A stretch of DNA of 64,000 nucleotides from the NCBI GenBank assembly GCA_033439265.1, contig JAVTVX010000017.1:8268001-8332000 (forward strand), given 5' to 3'. This stretch comes from Dillenia suffruticosa. Its lineage: Eukaryota > Streptophyta > Magnoliopsida > Dilleniales > Dilleniaceae. Below the pieces are notes generated by a model. It searched no databases, was not told the DNA's origin, and was given only the letters and a program-made list of their open reading frames with translations. Position 1 is the first letter of the stretch. The number at the start of each line of letters is the position of its first letter. Below are positions 46,780-57,874 of this stretch, in pieces. A program made the translations under genes and the position numbers.

Positions 46780-47640
46780 AAGTTTTAATGAATAATGATC
46801 TTCTCCGTAGAACTAAGAAATCTGAACATAAATAAATCACTAAACTGAATAGTGGACAATCTTAGTAACTAACAGAAAATAAAAAAAGGAAGAAAAAAAG
46901 TACAATGAGAAAGCCAACAAATCTGTACTATCATAAGATATTGGATTCTAGATGTGCAAAATCAAGGCCATTGCTCAGAAACAGAAGATTAGACCTACAC
47001 CATTGGGGACCTAGATTTGAGAGAGCCCACCTATAAAAAGGAATCTCACACTTGCTAGTTTAAAACAGCAATTCATTTTCAGAGTGTTAGGTGGTGAAAG
47101 GGAACCCCACTAATCAGGTGAAGGGAATCCATTGTTGAATGAGGAGTTGGCTTCCACTTTAAGTGCTTGATGTGAAGAAGACGATGATTTTTAATAGGGA
47201 CACCATCAATATGCCCCTTTCCAGGCCATGAAAACCTCTGCTTCTTTCGGACGTGTAAAGAAGACTTCCACTGGGTTTCCCCCCATCATTGGTGTCTTCA
47301 AACTGAAATAAGCTAATGCAGAATAGCCCTCCAATTATTGGTTCAAAAGTGCACCTTCTTCGGGACATCAACTAAAAAACAACACTAACAACCAATATTT
47401 TATACTACTAAATCGGATCGGTTATATAAATTATTTTATACTTTTAAATTCTATTTTATATTGTTTGCTCAACTATATAATTATGTTTTTATACGATAAC
47501 AATAATCGTACTTTTATTTCATTAAGTGAAATTGATAATATAAATACTTTTATATTATTGTATTTTATTATATTTTTATTTATATTTAATAATTTATATC
47601 TTATTTTATTATCGTTATCAAATCCTTGTTAAATTTCTAT
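45783..47640. other. Intergenic region between copia element 1 and LINE 2
   Basis: No gene is supported. CAAGCGAAGTCCGA near 45878 resembles the 45-bp unit seen at 38608. A GA microsatellite lies at 46743-46777. Confidence 0.5.
46743..46777. repeat. (GA)17 microsatellite
   Basis: Uninterrupted GA dinucleotides. Confidence 0.95.
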
Positions 47641-49260
47641 CTCTCTCTCAATTAATATGAATACTTATTATAATTTCACACCGCCTAATCCTAACCTCTA
47701 TCAGTTGCTTATGTGTATGTTCATACTATATCAATTATGTTTCCCTCTGTTTTTCTCTCGATAGGCGCAACACCATCTTTCTTCGTGATACACTCATTTT
47801 TTATTTTGTCCATTCTTGTGTGATTGCCATCCAACTTAACATTCTCATGTCTGCAACTTTCAGTTTCTACTCAAACTTTTAATTCATTGCTTGACATTTA
47901 AATCCATATAACAAAGTAGATTTAATCGTAAGCTTATAAAACTTCATTTTAAATTTTAATCTTACATTTTGATCATATAAAATGCCTAAAACTCTTCTCT
48001 ATTTTGACCATCCTACTTATATTTTATGTATTACATTTCCGTCAATTCCTCTTTTTATTTTATTTTTTGTAAAATTGATTCTAAACACTTAAAATTATCT
48101 CTTACAGATAATTTATCATTTCATATTTTAACTATTGTGTCAGTAATACTGGTATTGTTATACTTAAAATTTTATATATTTTGTTTTTACGTTATTAAAT
48201 TTAAATTCTCTTACTTCTAACGTTTTTCTCAAAAATTTGAATTTAGCATTTACTCTTTCACGTGTTTTATCTATAAAGATAATGTTATCTGTAAACAACA
48301 TGCACTATGGTACAATCTTTTCTAGGTTGATGAATGCTTTGTGTAAATTCCATTTCTTCTCTTGATACTTCTCTACTAATTGTCCAGGGATGTGTATGGC
48401 TTCCTTCGTCAACCTTTTAGGTATAATTTTGTAAGTCACTCTTGTTTTTAAATAAGAATACTAAAATATTTTTTCTCCACTAATCTAACATCTTCTTTAT
48501 TCTCAATATTACATTGAATAATTTCATAAACAATCTGATAAGTCAATTCTCTAGACACTTTTATATCTCTATTGAGATTTTAATGGATCCATTTTTATTT
48601 ATTTTTAAATATTTTCAACTTTTGAGAGTTGAATTCTCGGATATAAATTCATATTCTATACTCTTCTGACTTACTCAGTTCGCCTAAGTTAACTCTATTA
48701 TTTTGGTTTTCATTAAACAAGTGATAAAAATAACTCTTTTATCATTTTTTTTTTATTTTTTTACCATTCTTTAATACCCTATTTGATTCATCTTTCATAA
48801 ATTTTGTGTAAAATCCCTTGTTTTCATCTCATCTCTCTTGCTTACTTTATAGATATCTCTTTTCCCTTCTTTTATATCAAGTCCTGATAAAAGTATTTGA
48901 AAGCTTTATTTCTAGCTTCACTCACTATTCTCTTGACCTTTTTTTTGGCTACTATATACTCATCTAAATGTTTCTCGTTCTTACTAGTATATAATAATTT
49001 ATAGACAGTTTTTTTTTTCATTTTTAACTTTCTCTTGTACTTTCTTTATCCATCATCAAAATTCTTTATTTCGAGGTACACGTCGACTTACTAAGTACAC
49101 TTTTAGCGATCATTTTCACATGAAGTGTCATCTTCTCCAATGTCATATTAGGGTAGTTTTGTGCATTTCTCTTAAAGTTTGTTTTCCTACTCTCTTCTTA
49201 AAATTGTTTTGATTCTCATTTTCTAAATTCTATCACTTAATTTTAGGGGTTATGCATATT
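47640..49260 (-). mobile_element. Second decayed RTE-like LINE, endonuclease missing
   Basis: On the minus strand a linker region near 49130-48850 reads VKMIAKSVLSKS, EYIVAKKKVKRIVSEARNKA and KKGKEISIK. The palm-thumb part lies near 48320-48080: CMLFTDNIIFIDKTRERVNA, then FLRKTLEVREFKF and DKLSVRDNFKCLESILQK. The C-terminal domain near 47880-47760 reads NHTRMDKIKNECITKKDGVA. All match the same LINE type as the remnant at 0.7-3.9 kb. The active site FADD has become FTDN. The fingers part of the reverse transcriptase appears deleted. Confidence 0.75.
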
Positions 49261-50880
49261 TTTCTTATGTGAATACTATGTTTCATAAGTATATCCAACA
49301 CCAATAAACTATGTTGGATGGTTAAACTCTTCGTGGAAAAGTGGATTTTGAGATAATTTAGAAATGTTCTTGGTTGAATACCTCCGCAGCCAACACACCG
49401 GAGTCTTGATTTTTAAGTCGGCGCTTCAAAATTTACCGGCTTAACTCATGATGTGGAACACCTAGACCCACACACTACTATGCTTAGTAATACAGATACC
49501 CTTCATCCACTGCCAAATTTTATTATTTCGGATAACAACATTGTAGAATGGTAGTGGTGCAATAGTTTGTATGTTCATAATTGGACATATGCCGATGACA
49601 GATTTATTTTTATTTGGATGAGGCTGCATGGGCGTGCAAGGTTCGATAATAATAGTGACCGTTCACCTGGCCTAGTCAATGATATGGTATTTTCCTACAT
49701 CGACTACATGGCATCCCATGTAGTCTGATGATCCTTTACACAAAACAACGAAATAAACCGTTCACATTATTGAGTTGTTAGGAAATCCAATCCCACCCTG
49801 ATGGTTTCAAGAAGCAGAAAATTAATGGGAGTGATGAATGACTAGCCTTGACATTAGCATTCTTGACAAGATAATAATTCTGGGGATGACTGGTGGATTA
49901 GTAAAGTGCAAATGCGAATTCTCTTTCTTTTCTAGGGTTAATGAACTCATGAGACGATGAATATCATAGTGCGTATGAGGGATCAAACCGAGCGGTCTAA
50001 ATATGAACGATTACTTCTTTGGAAATCTGCGAAGGTAGATTATGTTTTAAGTACTAGCACTACAAAAAGAGTACTTGATCACTGCAGCATTTCAGAGAAA
50101 ATCTTACCAGAATCATTAAGTGGCTTCATATATACCAATCCTCTTCTCTTTTATTTGTATTTTATTTCTGGTGCTTTTCGGTTAACAATTCTGTTTGGAT
50201 ATTGGAAGGACCTTCCTGTGATTAGAGGGAAATCATGAGCGGTAGAAAATGGGCATAATTGATTTGATTGAGCCAAAATGAAAAGCTCATGAGGAATGTT
50301 AGTTGGTCCTTATGTAATTTGAAGATTAGAACGGAAACGATCTGATCATTTAAGCAAGTGCTCATGTTTTTGGATAATGGGGTTAAGATTAACATCCTAC
50401 CTTGACTAGAAATCTATCTGAATAATTTATGTTCGAATAATTTAGGTCTATCTATACTGACGTCTAAGGTAAGTTGAATGAATGTTTGTGCACATCACAA
50501 GGGACAGGACAACCTTAGGGAAATTCAAAAAGATAGTAACAAATGCCTAAACTAGGGATAATTTTAAGGAGACACTTTTTTTTTTTTTTTTTTTTATAAT
50601 AAGATTCGAATTCGAGTTTATTATAAAAGAAGATGATTAATATCATTTGAGCTTAATTCACGGACACTTTTCAAATGCCAAAGAATAGTGCTAGGAATAT
50701 CAATTGAACATGAGAAAGATCTTATCTACTGCATGATAGGGGTAGTCAGATCTGACAAGCCACGGGGAGAAAGAGGTAAAACAAGACACTCTTTTATAGC
50801 TTCACCATAAATTGAGATTACGTATGTGCATTATCTATGAAATGTAAAGGTATATACATGACTTTAACAAAAAATGGACA
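49261..50880. other. Intergenic region, no gene supported
   Basis: The longest frame (49957-50238, 93 codons) resembles no family I know. A T21 run lies at about 50577-50597. Confidence 0.5.
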
Positions 50881-50884
50881 TGAG

Positions 50885-51102
50885 CATAATTTTTCTATAA
50901 TTTTTCAATGATTTATTTCTATTTTCTTATTCAATTTTTTACATAAAATACATATTTATTTTTTATTGTATGACTTTTTGACTCTATATTAATAGACTCT
51001 TTCAATGTATAACTCTTGCTCTATTATTTTATGACTCTTAGATTATTCTATTTTGAGATTTTTGGTCTTCTTTATTTTTTACAAAATAAGAAAGTATATT
51101 AA
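50885..51102 (-). repeat. Probable 3' LTR remnant of copia element 2
   Basis: Left partner of the repeat at 57645. On its inner side a purine tract (TTAAGAGAGAGTGATAGAA on the minus strand, 51103-51121) fits a polypurine tract. Confidence 0.65.
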
Positions 51103-51135
51103 TTCTATCACTCTCTCTTAATGTGGTTTCTTCTC

Positions 51136-51889
51136 TCAAGCTATCTCTCTGTATGACTTCTTCATATCAAACTTTTCTCTCAGTAGCTCAAATTTATCCT
51201 TGGGTAATGCTTTCGTGAAAATGTCTGCCATGTGTTCTTCAGACGTGCGATACTTCAAGCCGACTTTATTTTCCTCTATTGCATTTCTAATAAAATGGTA
51301 CTTGATGGCAATGTGCTTTGCCTGACTATATTGTATTAGATTTTTAGCTAATGCAATGGTTGATTTGTTGTCACAATAAATATCAGTTGCAGTATTTTGA
51401 TTTTCTTCCATATCCTCAAATATTCATCTCAACTAAATTGCTTGAGAAGTTGCCATTGCAGCTGAAATATATTTAGCCTCTGCAAATGACTGAGCAACAT
51501 ATTGCTGCTTCCTTGAGCACCATGAAATAGCTCATGAACCAATCATAAAAATATACCCGATGTGCTCTTCCTATCAACCATACAACCTGCCCAATTACTG
51601 TCACAAAACCCATGCAACTCTAATTTTTCACGTCTACAATATTTAATTCTATAGCCCTTGATTATCTACACATACCTTAACACTCTTTTGCCTACTCCAT
51701 AGTGAAAATGGTCGGGACAATGCATAAAACGTGACAACAAACTTTGTGCAAATATAATATCTGGCCTGATTGCTGTGAGATACAACAAATTACCAATCAA
51801 GCTCCTATATATCCTTTCATCAACACTTCTACCATTATCTTTCTTTAATTTTTCATTCAACTTCATTGGAGTATCAATTGGTTTGCAAC
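51136..51889 (-). pseudogene. RT connection and RNase H of copia element 2
   Basis: PIDTPMKLNEKLKKD, RIYRSLIGNLLYLTAIRPDI and FCDSNWAGCMVDRKSTSG are followed by DIYCDNKSTIALAKN and HMADIFTKALPKDKFELL. These are the standard end of copia polyproteins. One or more frameshifts lie between 51411 and 51666. Confidence 0.88.
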
Positions 51890-52548
51890 CTGGTATCTCA
51901 AATTTTGCTAGAATTTTTTCTACATAATTTTCTTGATAAACAAACACCTTGTTTCACATTGATAAATCTCCAATCCAAGAAAATGATGCAATAGCCCCAA
52001 ATCACTCATTTCATATCTCTTCATCACGTCTTCTTTAAATTCTCCAACCATTCTTTGATTATTGCCAGTAAATACCAAATCATGAACATATCGTTAACAT
52101 ACAAAGTAATAATAAGAATGTTCATACCTTGCTTCTTTACATACAAAGTTGGATCATTCATACTCTTCTTGAATTCATTATTAATGAAATAGTTATCAAT
52201 TTGAGTATACAATACCCTTGGAGTTTGTTTTAAGGCATATAATGCTTTCTTCAACTTAAACACTTTGCTCTTTGCATTTTAGCTATAAAATCAGTTGGTT
52301 GCTTCATATAAACCTCCTCTTTTAACTCACCATTTAGGAATGTAGATTTCATATCTAATTGATAAAGTTGCCAACTTTTTTGAGCAACCAATGCTATTAA
52401 CATTCTGATAGTATCAAAGTTTTGCAACTGGAGCAAAGACTTCGTAAAAATCTGCTCCCATTTGTTGTGTATATCCCTTGACAATCAATCTTCCTTTATT
52501 TTTCTGAACAGAGCCATGTGTATTATGCTTCACTTTATAAACCCACTT
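51890..52548 (-). pseudogene. Reverse transcriptase, copy C (joined to RNase H)
   Basis: It begins [17 protein letters not shown] and RLIVKGYT and repeats VAQKSWQLYQLDMKSTFLNG. It goes on to KALYALKQTPR and a damaged active site LYVNDMF. It leads into VYQENYVEKILAKFEIPGCK. It lies 679 bases below copy B, which is not a multiple of three. Confidence 0.85.
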
Positions 52549-53103
52549 CATTCAATATCATTGGAGTATTAATTGGTTTGTAACCTTGTATCCCAAATTT
52601 TGCCAGAATATTTTTTGCATAATTTTCTTGATAAAAAAATTTTCATATTGATAAATCTTCATTCTAAGAAAATGATGCAATAGTCCCATATCATTCATTT
52701 CATATCTCTTCATCATGTCTTCTTTAAATTCTTCAACAATTTTTTGATTATTGTCAGTAAACATTAAATCATCAATATACAAAACAATAATAAGAATGTT
52801 CATACCTTACTTCTTTACATATAAAGTTGTCTCACTCATACTCTTCTTGAATTCATTATTGATGAAATAGTTATCAATTTGAGTATACCATGCCATTGAA
52901 ATTTGTTTTAAGACGCATAATAATTTCTTCAACTTAAACACTTTGCTCTCTGTATTTTTAGCTATAAAATCAGCTGGTTGCTCCATATAAACCTCATCTT
53001 TTAACTCACAATTCACGAATGCAGATTTCACTGCTAGTTGATAAAGTGGCCAACTTTTTTGAGCAACCAATACTATTAACATCTTGATGGTATCAATGTT
53101 TCA
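52549..53103 (-). pseudogene. Reverse transcriptase, copy B (tandem duplicate)
   Basis: It restarts in the middle of the domain with MLIVLVAQKSWPLYQLAVKS and runs through YTQIDNYFINNEFKKSMSE and LYIDDLMF. It ends with GYKVTNQLI at the same relative point as copy A. Compared with copy A it lies 558 bases lower (measured at CCAACTTTTTTGAGCA on the plus strand) and lacks the first 120 or so bases. Confidence 0.85.
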
Positions 53104-53967
53104 TTCAACATCATTAGTATCAATTGGTTTGCAAACTTATATCCCAAATATTGCCAGAATTTTTTCTGCATAATTTTCTTGATAAACAAACACCTTGTTT
53201 TCACATTGATAAATCTCCATTTCAAGAAAATGATGCGATAGCCTCAAATCACTTATTTCATCTCTCTTTATCATGTCTTCTTTAAATTCGTCAACCATTT
53301 TTTGATTATTACTGATAAACACCAAATCATCAACATACAAAACAACAATAAGAATGTTCATACCTTGCTTCTTTACATACAAAGTTGGCTCACTCAAACT
53401 CTTCTTGAATTCATTATTGATGAAATAGTTATCAATTTGAGTATACCAAGCTCTTGGAGTTTGTTTTAAGGCATATAATACTTTCTTCAACTTAAACACT
53501 TTGCTATCTACATTTTTAGCGATAAAATCAGTTGGTTGCTCCACATAAACCTCCTCTTTTAACTTACCATTCAGGAATACAGATTTCACATCTAATTGAT
53601 AAAGTGACCAACTTTTTTGAGCAGCCAATGCTATTAGCATCATGATGGTATCAAGTTTTGCCATTGGAGCAGAGACTTCATAAAAATCTAATCCCATTTG
53701 TTGTGTATATCCCTTGACAACCAATCTAGCATCATTTTTCTGAACAAAGCCATGTGCATTATGCTTCACATTATAGACCTACTTCACACCAATTACTTCT
53801 CTATCTTTTGGTTTATCAACCAGTTCCCAAGTTTTATTCTTTTCAATGGCTTCAATCTCCTCTTCCATTGCTGTCCTTCGGTCTTTTTTTCTCATGGCTT
53901 CTTCAAAACTTTCTGGTTCAACAGTGCACAAATTGCATCTTGCATAAACATCACGCAATCTCCTCAT
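53104..53967 (-). pseudogene. Reverse transcriptase, copy A (most complete)
   Basis: It starts with TWELVDKPKDREVIGVK, followed by a 210-codon open stretch. That stretch holds [20 protein letters not shown], the LDVKSVFLNGKLKEEVYVEQ element, KVLYALKQTPRAWY and the intact active-site motif LYVDDLVF. It ends at YAEKILAIFGI and then breaks off near 53100 at a TTCATTCAAC word, where copy B begins. Confidence 0.88.
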
Positions 53968-54166
53968 CTTGATTGGAGTTGAGCTAGGTGTTGAAAAGCT
54001 TGAACCAGGAGAACTTGTTTCTATTTCTGGACCAATTGCATCTTCTTCGTCTTCATTCTCTATCGGCTTTGCAACAAAATCAGTTTTGGCTCATTCCCGA
54101 TCTCTTGTGATTTTTCTTCCCACTTCCACTTTTTATCTTCATCAAATGCCATATCTCTACTTATGA

Positions 54167-55188
54167 TCACCGAATTTCTTTTAAAACTATACAATCTATA
54201 ACCTTTAGAAACCAAACTATATCCCAAAAACATACATATTCCACAAGCCTCATCAACCTTTGTCCTCTTTTCTTTAGGAATTTGAGTAAAAGATATACTA
54301 CCAAATACTTTGAGATGAAAGGTTTTCTGTCACTCCAAGCTTCAAATGGCGTCCTCTCCTTCAACACATTTGTGCAGTCCTGATTAATTAAATACACAAC
54401 TGTATTAACCGCTTTAACTCAAAACTTTTTAAGCAAATTTTTCTGAAATAATATAGATTTAGCCATTTCCATTACTGTTTAATTCTTCCTCTCAGATACC
54501 CTATTTTGCTATGGTGAATAAGATATTGTCAACCCCTTCGTCTTCACAAAATTGCTGAAACTCTCTTTAAGTATACTCTTTTCCTCTGTCACTTCTCAAT
54601 ACCTTGATCTTCTTACCACTTTGGTTCTCAACAAGATTTTTAAATTTTTTGAAAATACTGAATATTTCAGATTTATTTCTTATAAAATAAACCCAAGTCA
54701 TTCTACTGTAATTGTCAATAAACAAAATAAAATAATGATTTTCATTTTGCAAAGGTGTCTTCATCGGTCCACACACATTGTGTGCACAAGTCCAAGCTTT
54801 TCTTTTGCTCTCCAAGCTACTCATTTAGAAAATGATTGTCTATATTGCTTGCCAAATGCACACCCGTCACAAACTTCAATTTTATCATAAATATTCGGGA
54901 CACCATGTGCCATGCTTTTTTGCTGCTCATTTTAAGGTTTTGAAAATTCAAATGACCAAATCTATAATGCCACAACCAGCTATCATCTTTCAAATTAGTT
55001 TTCATAGACTTTTCCGCTCGATATTTAAAATTGAGAGGAAAACATCGCTTCTGCATTTTCACTTTGGCTAGAATATTTTGAAAAGAATTTCTATCATAAA
55101 TTGTGTAATAATTATCCTCAAAATGAAGAGAATAACCAAGCTCAAACAACTGGCCAAGACTTAGCAAATTAGCATTAGCATCAGGCAT
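54167..55188 (-). pseudogene. Pre-integrase and integrase region of copia element 2
   Basis: An open stretch of 123 codons contains LSLGQLFELGYSLHFED and the zinc-type WLWHYRFGHLNFQNL. A second (54567-54824) carries the integrase core with FILFIDNYSRMTWVYF and KVLRSDRGKEYT, two of the three DDE residues. A third (54167-54397) carries RTPFEAWSDRKPF, matching TPxEAWxxxKP. Frameshifts separate them. Confidence 0.85.
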
Positions 55189-55289
55189 ATAAAAACTTCT
55201 TGAATCTTCTTGACTCTATGTTTGGTCTGAATAGCAACTATACCAACCCCTTCTGCATTATTCTCCATTGCCAATTTTCACTTTTGAAT

Positions 55290-55385
55290 GGAAGTTTGTA
55301 TCTAATTCACAAAAAATACATCTCTTAGGTGTTATATGATTACTACAGGCATTATCAACATACCAATGATCATCCTTTATTTATT
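55290..55385 (-). pseudogene. Protease remnant of copia element 2
   Basis: The minus strand reads DDHWYVDNACSNHIT. In active copia proteases this is WYVDSGCSNHMT; the catalytic D-S/T-G triad is changed to D-N-A, so the protease would be inactive. Confidence 0.75.
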
Positions 55386-55479
55386 GCACTTTGACAAGCA
55401 TAAAAAATATTATCTTCTGCATCATCCTCTACCATCATCTTTGCAAACTGATTAACATTTACTCTACAATCTTTCTTCA

Positions 55480-56209
55480 AGTGACCAAACCTTTTGCAAT
55501 TGAAGTATTGCGGTTTTCCTTTGTGATAGTAATTTTTTACTGGATGCCCTGGTTTGTCACAAATAAATTATTTTTATTTTAAACTAATCTTTTTTATTAT
55601 TCTTCCTCCCCCTCTCTCTAAATTCATCTTTGCCTCTACCTCTTCCCCTTGACATCTGCCCCGTCCGCTATCTCTAACCAAATCATTTTGTTTTTCTTTA
55701 CTAGACATTCCCTGACCTTTTGAACCAAGCACAAACTTAGATTGAAATACACTTTCTATAACTTTTTCACTACGATGAATAAATCTGTGTTTAAATGTTT
55801 TTAGTGAACCCATTAACTCCTGAATTCTCATAGTCGCTTGATTTTTTGTTTCTTCTATCATAGCGACTTTGGAGTCAAATTTTTCAACAAACAAATTAGT
55901 ACCTTTTCATTTATCTTCTTATCAGTAATCCCTCACTATTAGCCTTCATTTGATTTACCAATTTAATCAATCTAGTAAAAACTCTTGCACCAATTTATTT
56001 TCTTTCGTACGAATATTCTCAAACTCTCTTCTAAGAGATTAAAGTTTTATCAACCGTACTTGAATATTTCCCTAAAATTCTTCTTGCAAAATATCCCATG
56101 CTTGCTTCGCCTTCATCCCTCTCATAATTCTGGAAAAAATTGTATTAGAAACTCCCATCTGAATCATGGAAAGAATAGCAGCATTAAGATGTTTCTTCTC
56201 CCTTATCTC
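55480..56209 (-). pseudogene. Main gag fragment and zinc knuckles of copia element 2
   Basis: The part next to the insertion reads MKAKQAWDILQEEF, and then a 106-codon stretch (55574-55894) follows. Near 55480-55570 come CDKPGHPVKNYYHKGKP and FNCKRFGHLKKDC, two degenerate CCHC knuckles. The second retains His and the last Cys. Confidence 0.75.
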
Positions 56210-57523
56210 TATTAAGAATATTGACATTCTTAAATTGAATAAATCTCATTAAAAAAGTTTTGGAAGTTTCCAAATTGAAGAAATTTTTGAAGTATTGACT
56301 TTCTGAAATTTTAATATTGGAATATTTCATTTATTTTTACCAATTTTATAAATATTCTATTTTATTCTTTCATTTTTTTGATTTCATGAAATCAACCTAT
56401 AAATAGGGCGTTTGTACAATTTATTGACAATACAACACAATATAATATACAATATATGAGTTATTCTCTCTCAGTTTTTTTTTATTCTTTCTACTCTTTT
56501 TATTTTATTTTCCTTTTTCTAACATGGTATCAGAGTATTAGGTTTCATTATGATATTTTGTATATTCTTCTCATCAATTAGACATTTTTTTGCCTAATTA
56601 TGAAGAAATTAAATATTTTTCAACTTATTTCTATTGTCTAAAATTGTTCTTCTATTGATTCTCAATAATATCTTACGGTTTGCTAATTTTCTGCTATTGA
56701 AAATTCTGTTTTATTTTTCAATCCATCTACTTTCTTCTGTTAGTTCTCAACAATATCTTACGATTTGCTACTTTTTTACTATTGAAAATTTTATTTCATT
56801 TTTCAATCTTTCTACTTTATCTCATAGTCTGTTGTTGTTATTGCTATTGAGAATTCTGTTGTTATCTCATCTTATACTCAGTTTGAGAATTCTACTATTA
56901 TGCTTTATCTGTTTCATCTCTGTTTTCTCTGAGTCTGCTGCTAAGAGTTCTGCTATTACATTCTCTTCTACTTAGTCTGTTATACTACACTCTCTATGGT
57001 ATCAGCTAGGTGGTTATTCTGATACTGATTGGTCTGGTAATCCAACTAATGGATGGTCTATTACAAACTATTGCATTGTTCTTGGCGATTCTTTAATCTT
57101 CTGACATAAAACTTCTCTGTGATCTTGACTCGTTTTCTTGAAGGTCATGATAACTTACTACACAAATTCAAGATCACTTATCTACTTCAATCTTGAGTTT
57201 GAGGGGAGTGTTAAGAATATTGACATTTCTAAATTGAAGAAATCTCATTAAAGAAGTTTTAGAAATTTCCAAATTGAAGAAATCTTGGAAATATTAACTT
57301 TCCAAAATTTCAAAATTGGAATATTTCATTTATTCTTACCAATTTTGTAAATATTCTATTTTATTCTTTTTTTTTATTTTTATGGAATCACTCTATAAAT
57401 AAGGCGTTTGTACAATCTATTAACAATACAACACAACGTAATATACAATATATGAGTTATTCTCTCTAAATCTTTTCTCTTTATTCTCTCTGTTCTTTTT
57501 GGTTTATTTTTCTTTTTCTAACA
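56210..57523 (+). mobile_element. Small copia deletion derivative (1314 bp) nested in gag of copia element 2
   Basis: Two 315-bp LTRs (56210-56524, 57209-57523) are flanked by ATCTC at 56205-56209 and 57524-57528, a clean 5-bp target duplication. The LTRs end TTTCTAACA; the right one starts TGTTAAGAATATTGACA, while the left one has TA for TG. TGGTATCAGAG, a tRNA-Met primer site, follows the left LTR, and TTGAGTTTGAGGGGAG, a purine tract, precedes the right one. The 684-bp interior has lost nearly all coding sequence but keeps an RNase H scrap (DWSGNPTNGWSITNYCIVLG) near 57037-57105. It therefore derives from a copia element and is not a true TRIM. It is oriented opposite to its host element. 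Confidence 0.9.
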
Positions 57524-57660
57524 ATCTCCTTCCTCTAAGTTGCAGTCAAAGCCACCGGTGATTTTGGCTCTCCGATTCCATTTTCTTCAGGCTCCCACAC
57601 ATCTAATAAATCAAGAAGAGTCTTCACTTTGACACACCAAAAATCATAATTTTTATGTAA
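57524..57660 (-). pseudogene. N-terminal gag fragment of copia element 2
   Basis: The minus strand reads NYDFWCVKVKTLLDLLDVWE and then PEENGIGEP. It matches the copia gag start (NYxxWxxxMKxLLxxxDVWE). It is cut from the rest of gag by the element at 56210-57523. Confidence 0.8.
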
Positions 57661-57874
57661 TTTTTCAGAAAGAATGATTCATTTCTATTTTCTCATTCAT
57701 CTTTTTTTATAACATAAAATACATGTTTATTTTTTAAAGTTCATGTGACTTTTTAACTCCACAATAGACTCTTTCAATGTATGATTTTTACTCTCTTATT
57801 TTATGACTTTTAGACTATCTTACTTTGAAACTTTTGATCTATTTTATTTTCTACAAAATAAGAAAATACACTAA
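57645..57874 (-). repeat. Probable 5' LTR remnant of copia element 2
   Basis: Shares with the left copy CATAATTTTT, ATTTCTATTTTCT, AACATAAAATACAT or close forms, ATAGACTCTTTCAATGTAT and CTACAAAATAAGAAA-type words in the same order. Confidence 0.65.

Larger units (their letters stand above)
50885..57874 (-). mobile_element. Copia element 2: degenerate Ty1/copia element with triplicated RT, interrupted by a smaller LTR element
   Basis: The minus strand reads gag, zinc knuckle, protease, integrase, reverse transcriptase (three copies of part of it) and RNase H. Similar terminal sequences lie at about 50885-51102 and 57645-57874 and are taken as LTRs. Neither has clean TG...CA ends, and the gag start overlaps the inner end of the right repeat, so leader and primer site seem deleted. 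No target duplication was confirmed. A plus-strand LTR element (56210-57523) sits within gag. Confidence 0.8.

Noticed and set aside
49580-50000. GATGAC/ATGATGA and CTGA words suggesting a C/D-box snoRNA
   Set aside because: No properly spaced C, D' and D boxes with terminal stem could be assembled.
49957-50238. 93-codon frame considered as a small gene
   Set aside because: No promoter, splice context or family resemblance, and the region is flanked only by retrotransposon remnants.
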